37,166 bases of DNA from a bacterium. GTDB taxonomy: Bacteria; Bacillota; Clostridia; Oscillospirales; Acutalibacteraceae. Shown here piece by piece: positions 33,718-37,166 of the stretch (its first letter is position 1; each line of letters opens with the position of its first letter). Below the pieces are notes generated by a model that searched no databases, had not been told where the DNA came from, and saw only the letters and a program-made list of their open reading frames with translations. A program made the position numbers and the translations under genes. The stretch is taken from contig JALFLK010000026.1 of NCBI GenBank assembly GCA_022774755.1, positions 1 through 37,166 of the forward strand, written 5' to 3'.

Positions 33718-33893
33718 TGTCTTTCCTCCTCAAAATAAAAAGTGCGCAGCCGAAGCCACGCACGAAAAACGCACTGCTCCGATTGCTGCGACACAAACTT
33801 AAACATATAATACAAGTATGCTTAATAGAGCATGCATTTTTACCGAAATAAAAATACACACTTGCTCGGGAAAAATTATTCACTTTGTGTCGC
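33718..33893 (-). promoter_or_regulatory. Structured 5' leader of the LRR-dockerin gene, candidate cis-regulatory RNA
   Basis: About 175 nt between the likely transcription start and the ATG. TGCGACACAAA and TTTGTGTCGCA (33787-33797 with 33884-33894) close an 11-bp stem around about 86 nt that has inner hairpins (such as ATTTTTA/TAAAAAT, and competing GAGCA/TGCTC against CAAGTGTG/CATACTTG pairings). Nearer the gene, GTGCG at 33742-33746 can pair with 33759-33763, giving a terminator-like hairpin followed by TTTTTATTTT, or with 33770-33774. It matches no riboswitch class I recognise. Confidence 0.5.
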
Positions 33894-33899
33894 AAGAAT

Positions 33900-33928
33900 A
33901 TTCTATCACTTATATTTATCAATGTAAA
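33900..33928 (-). promoter_or_regulatory. Promoter of the LRR-dockerin gene
   Basis: On the minus strand: TTTACA (33928-33923), 17-nt spacer, TAGAAT (33905-33900). The predicted start coincides with the 5' arm of the leader's closing stem. Confidence 0.65.
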
Positions 33929-33999
33929 TAGCTGTTGAAATATCATACATATTTATGTGATTTATATACAATCTTAATATGCGTTTGTTGTGAAAAAAG

Positions 34000-34038
34000 C
34001 AAAAAACACCCCTGTTGTTCTTTCTCAACAGGGATGTT
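34000..34038 (-). terminator. Terminator of metG
   Basis: Arms 34005-34017 and 34026-34038 (minus strand AACATCCCTGTTG with CAACAGGGGTGTT) pair with one T-G wobble and run into a T tract. Confidence 0.8.
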
Positions 34039-34076
34039 TTCTTGTTTATGTTTATTTGATTTTATTCGACCGTAAA

Positions 34077-36011
34077 TCAGCTTATCTTTGAACCCGGCTC
34101 CATATCGTCAACGAAGATTACCTTTACATCTTCTCCGCAGGTTGCCGCCAAAATCATTCCGCAGCTTTCAACTCCGCAGAGCTTTGCAGGCTTGAGGTTT
34201 GCCACAAGGACAACCTTTCTGCCCACAAGTTCCTCGGGCTTGTAAAATTTTGCAATGCCGCTGGCTACTATGCGTTCGCCTGTTCCGTCGTTAAGCGTAA
34301 GCTTAAGGAGCTTTTTCGCCCTTTTTACAGGCTCGCAGGCTGTAACCTCTGCTACACGCAAATCCACCTTGCAGAAATCTTCTATGCCAATCTGTGCGAT
34401 TCCCTCGATTTCTTCTATGCTCTTTTCATTTTTTGCACTTTCCTTCTGCATTTGCTCAATCTGAGCGTAGAATTTTTCGGAGTCGATTCTCCGGAACAAA
34501 GGCTCCGCCTTGCCGACGGTTTCCCCCTCTTTAAGTCCGCCGAACCGAGAAAGACTGTCGTAAGAATTCACATTGCAGTTAAGCTGTTTCAGGATATTCA
34601 CCGATGTATCGGGCATAAAGGGCGAAATCAAAACGGCTATAAAGCGGATACTCTCCAAAAGATTGTAAAGCACCGTTCCCAAACGGGGCATTGATGCTTC
34701 GTCCTTTGCAAGAACCCATGGTGTTGTTTCATCAATATATTTGTTGCATCTGCGTGCAAGATTCATTATCGCCTCTAAGCCGTCGCTTACTCTGAATTCT
34801 TCAAGCAAGCCGTCAAGCTTGGTTACGGTTTCAAGGCAAAGGCTTTTCAGCTCATCATCAACAGGCTCTGTAACAGAGAAGCTTTGAACAACGCCGTTAA
34901 AATACTTGTTGTTCATTGCAACGGTTCTGTTTACAAGGTTGCCCAGAGTATTTGCAAGGTCGGAATTAAAACGCTCGATTATTGTTTCGTAGGTAATTGA
35001 GCCGTCGCTTGTATAAGGCATCTCCGAAAGCAGGTAATATCTTACTGCGTCAACGCCGATAAGATTAACAAGGTCGTCGGCATAAATTACATTGCCTCTG
35101 GATTTGCTCATTTTGTCCTCGCCGAACAGGAGCCACGGGTGACCGAACACCTTTTTTGGCAGGGGCTCGCCCAGCGCCATAAGCATAATCGGCCAGTAAA
35201 TAGTGTGGAATCTAAGAATATCCTTGCCGATAATATGCACGTCCGCAGGCCAGTATTTTTTGTACTGCTCGGAGCTTCCGTCAGTGTCATAGCCCAGGGC
35301 GGTAATATAGTTTGACAAAGCGTCAATCCATACATAAACAACGTGCTTTTCGTCAAAGCTTACGGGAATACCCCACTTAAAACTTGTTCGTGACACGCAC
35401 AAGTCCTGCAAGCCGGGCTTGATAAAGTTGTTTATCATTTCCTTTTTTCTTGTTTCGGGATAAATAAAGTCGGGGTGGGCTTCAATATAATCCTCAAGCT
35501 GTTTCTGATATTTTGAAAGTCTGAGGAAATATGCCTCTTCCTTAGCCTTTTTTACCTCTCTTCCGCAGTCGGGGCATTTGCCGTCAACAAGCTGTGACTC
35601 AGTCCAAAAGCTTTCGCAGGGAGTGCAATACAAACCCTCGTACTCGCTTTTGTAAATATCCCCTTGGTCGTAGAGCTTTTTAAATATTTTTTGAACGGTT
35701 TTTTCGTGATAATCGTCGGTTGTTCTGATAAAATGGTCGTAGGTTGTGTTGAGAATATCGCAGATAGAGCGAATTTCGCCCGAAACCTTGTCAACATACT
35801 CCTTTGGCGACACGCCTGCGTCACGGGCATACTCCTCGATTTTCTGACCGTGCTCGTCGGTGCCTGTCAGGAAAAACACATCGTAACCCTGGAGGCGCTT
35901 GTATCTTGCCAAAGCGTCGGTAAGCACAATTTCGTAGCTGTTGCCTATATGGGGTTTGCGAGAAGTATAGGCAATGGCGGTGGTAATATAATAGGGTTTT
36001 TTAGCGCACAT
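34077..36011 (-). CDS. metG: Methionyl-tRNA synthetase
   Basis: 644 residues: a class I catalytic core with the HIGH motif as KPHIGNSYE and the KMSKS motif as DKMSKSRGN, a zinc knuckle with paired cysteines (LYCTPCESF and GKCPDCGRE), the anticodon-binding helical domain, and a C-terminal EMAP-II/Trbp111-like tRNA-binding domain (about 540-644, FCKVDLRVAEV). It charges tRNA-Met in the cytosol. AGGAATT-type ribosome-binding site before the ATG at 36011; no T-box leader is visible between the promoter and the start. The gene is monocistronic between its promoter at 36048-36076 and a strong terminator. Confidence 0.97.
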   Translation of the reverse strand: MCAKKPYYITTAIAYTSRKPHIGNSYEIVLTDALARYKRLQGYDVFFLTGTDEHGQKIEEYARDAGVSPKEYVDKVSGEIRSICDILNTTYDHFIRTTDDYHEKTVQKIFKKLYDQGDIYKSEYEGLYCTPCESFWTESQLVDGKCPDCGREVKKAKEEAYFLRLSKYQKQLEDYIEAHPDFIYPETRKKEMINNFIKPGLQDLCVSRTSFKWGIPVSFDEKHVVYVWIDALSNYITALGYDTDGSSEQYKKYWPADVHIIGKDILRFHTIYWPIMLMALGEPLPKKVFGHPWLLFGEDKMSKSRGNVIYADDLVNLIGVDAVRYYLLSEMPYTSDGSITYETIIERFNSDLANTLGNLVNRTVAMNNKYFNGVVQSFSVTEPVDDELKSLCLETVTKLDGLLEEFRVSDGLEAIMNLARRCNKYIDETTPWVLAKDEASMPRLGTVLYNLLESIRFIAVLISPFMPDTSVNILKQLNCNVNSYDSLSRFGGLKEGETVGKAEPLFRRIDSEKFYAQIEQMQKESAKNEKSIEEIEGIAQIGIEDFCKVDLRVAEVTACEPVKRAKKLLKLTLNDGTGERIVASGIAKFYKPEELVGRKVVLVANLKPAKLCGVESCGMILAATCGEDVKVIFVDDMEPGSKIS

Positions 36012-36047
36012 TTTAATTCCTCCCGTAAAATCTGTAAATACTTTACT

Positions 36048-36076
36048 ATTATACCAATAATAAGCAAAAAATGCAA
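36048..36076 (-). promoter_or_regulatory. Promoter of metG
   Basis: On the minus strand: TTGCAT (36076-36071), 17-nt spacer, TATAAT (36053-36048), 37 nt before the start codon. Confidence 0.75.
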
Positions 36077-36096
36077 CAAAAACGGTTTTTAAAATG

Positions 36097-36125
36097 TTGC
36101 TAACGCTGTTTTTTTGTGCTAAAAT
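36097..36125 (+). promoter_or_regulatory. Promoter of the DtxR/MntR-type regulator
   Basis: TTGCTA (36097-36102), 17-nt spacer, TAAAAT (36120-36125). Back to back with the metG promoter, the two -35 hexamers being 20 nt apart. Confidence 0.65.
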
Positions 36126-36162
36126 ACTCTTAATACTTTAATAATTACGCTTGGTGATTGAT

Positions 36163-36555
36163 ATGGAAATTCACGAATCTGCCGAAAACTATTTGGAAAC
36201 TATATATATACTCAGGAGAAAGCTTAAAAGCGTGCGCTCCATTGATATTTGTAACGCCTTGGGATACTCAAAGCCTACTGTCAGCATAGCTATGAAAAAT
36301 TTTCAGAAAGAAGGCTATGTGGAAAAAGACGGCGAAGGCTACATAACCCTGACGGACAAGGGATTGGAAATAGCAAAAAAGATGTATGAACGCCATGTGA
36401 TTATTGCCGAATTATTTATGTCAATAGGAGTAAGCCGTGAAACGGCCTTTAAGGATTCGTGCAAAATCGAGCACGATATCAGCGAGGAAACATTTAAGTG
36501 TATGAAAGAGCATTATGTTGCCTACACAGGCAAAAAACTGCCTGACATTGATTAA
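36163..36555 (+). CDS. DtxR/MntR family metal-dependent regulator
   Basis: 130 residues. An N-terminal winged helix-turn-helix (about 5-60, SIDICNALGYSKPTVSIAMKN) is followed by the DtxR dimerisation and metal-binding helices; there is no SH3-like C-terminal domain, as in MntR-length proteins. Likely metal ligands by position are E12, H78, C100, E103 and H104, with N9 where B. subtilis MntR has Asp8, and C100 where MntR has Glu99 (DtxR has Cys there). It is probably a Mn- or Fe-responsive repressor; the metal is not certain. ATG 36163 is chosen because GGTGA lies 4-5 nt upstream; a TTG at 36151 is inside that region. No transporter gene adjoins it. Confidence 0.87.
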   Translation: MEIHESAENYLETIYILRRKLKSVRSIDICNALGYSKPTVSIAMKNFQKEGYVEKDGEGYITLTDKGLEIAKKMYERHVIIAELFMSIGVSRETAFKDSCKIEHDISEETFKCMKEHYVAYTGKKLPDID

Positions 36556-36607
36556 CATATGTTAGTCTATGAAATCGTCGTTCCCTTAAGAAAAATTTAT
36601 AAAACAT

Positions 36608-36640
36608 ACGGTGCAGACCTTTACGTCTGCACCGTTTTTT
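36608..36640 (+). terminator. Terminator after the DtxR/MntR-type gene
   Basis: ACGGTGCAGAC (36608-36618) and GTCTGCACCGT (36625-36635) pair perfectly, followed by TTTTT. Confidence 0.9.
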
Positions 36641-36688
36641 AGTGGTATTTTTGTCTCTTAGTTTGTAATACACCGCCCGAATTACATT

Positions 36689-37166
36689 TTAATTTAACGC
36701 CTCAATGGCGGCTTTGATAAGGGCGATTTTTTCCCTTTCTTTTTCTGCCTGTCCCTTTACCTTTTCAATAACCTGTGCGGGAGCCTTTGAAACAAAGCCC
36801 TGATTATTCAGCTTGCCCTCGCTTTGAGCAAGGCGTTTTTCTACCTGTGCAAGCTCTTTGTTAAGGCGCTCAAGCTCAGCCTTTTTATCAACAAGTTCGT
36901 CCATGGGAATATAAATTTTGGCGCTTCCCGTTACGATTGTTACGGCGCCGTCAATGTCAAAGCTGTCGCCTAACTCTACCTCTGAAGCGGAAGCCAGCTT
37001 GCAGATAAATTTTTCGCCCTGTTTAAAGGTATCTTTAAACTCTGTGGCAATATAAACTCTTGCCTTCTTTGACGGCGGAACATTCATCTCCTGACGGCGG
37101 TTTCTGATTGCCTTAATGGCCTCCATAATTTTTTCCATCTGAGAAACAGCCCGGGGAAAATCAAGC
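36689..37166 (-). CDS. valS: Valyl-tRNA synthetase, C-terminal part (gene continues beyond window)
   Basis: About 159 residues of the C-terminus, open to the right edge (LDFPRAVSQMEKIMEAIKAI at the edge). The IRNRRQEMNVPPSKKARVYI segment and the closing coiled coil of the ValS arm (KKAELERLNKELAQVEKRLAQSEGKLNNQGFVSKAPAQVIEKVK, given here only as segments) are diagnostic: the two-helix tRNA-binding arm that contacts the tRNA elbow. The catalytic core, editing domain and any T-box leader lie outside the window. The end is set by the stop at 36689. The MEK start at 37138 is internal and not a true start. Confidence 0.95.
   Translation of the reverse strand, partial: LDFPRAVSQMEKIMEAIKAIRNRRQEMNVPPSKKARVYIATEFKDTFKQGEKFICKLASASEVELGDSFDIDGAVTIVTGSAKIYIPMDELVDKKAELERLNKELAQVEKRLAQSEGKLNNQGFVSKAPAQVIEKVKGQAEKEREKIALIKAAIEALN

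Noticed and set aside
36012..36047. T-box or SAM riboswitch upstream of metG
   Set aside because: The leader is only about 30 nt from promoter to start and cannot hold either element.

Overview
The window reads as chromosomal DNA of an endospore-forming clostridium, most likely in the Oscillospirales (Ruminococcaceae-like). Evidence: the partial 16S rRNA has the sequence style of that group around its V3-V4 part; the forespore sigma factor SigG and a SpoIIQ-like M23 peptidase are present; a secreted protein ends in a type I dockerin, the docking module of cellulosomal clostridia; and base composition is moderate with very AT-rich intergenic DNA. No phage, integrase, transposase or CRISPR array is visible.

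Layout. 1-1145: 5' part of a 16S rRNA gene on the minus strand, its leader and a near-consensus promoter. 1434-2240: a cytidylate kinase-like gene, then an unusual 26-codon ORF and a terminator. 2296-3732 (minus): SpoIIQ-like M23 peptidase downstream of a five-tRNA operon (Val, Asp, Phe, Gly, Cys). 3769-9246 (mostly minus): a MITE-like repeat, the operon yerC - methyltransferase - hslO, then sigG, rmuC and an S1-domain protein. 9406-11416 (plus): cyclophilin lipoprotein and a HAD phosphatase. 11627-13421: a HAD hydrolase and a D-2-hydroxyacid dehydrogenase, divergent from promoters that appear to share one -35 hexamer. 13691-17120 (plus): a LytTR regulator with an atypical receiver, and a GlgX-type glycogen debranching enzyme. 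17164-17629: a repeat cluster. 17722-20169 (minus): a polar amino-acid ABC transporter whose binding protein has its two halves in swapped order. 20495-23995 (plus): XRE regulator, rpsO and pnp, with a second MITE-like copy between the last two. 24267-26964 (minus): tatD, glf and a degenerate zeta-toxin-like ATPase. 27263-29889: leuD and leuC, divergent from a Crp/Fnr regulator. 30070-33928 (minus): a 1215-residue leucine-rich-repeat dockerin protein behind a long structured leader. 34005-37166: metG, a DtxR/MntR-type regulator and the 3' end of valS.

Most genes are housekeeping or sporulation functions. The unusual content is the permuted ABC binding protein, the LRR-dockerin gene with its leader RNA, and several intergenic repeat families. 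One family lies directly behind transcription terminators at three separate sites, always in the same orientation relative to the terminator; another has terminal inverted repeats like a MITE. All assignments come from reading the sequence without database searches. Promoter and terminator calls rest on motif and hairpin inspection.
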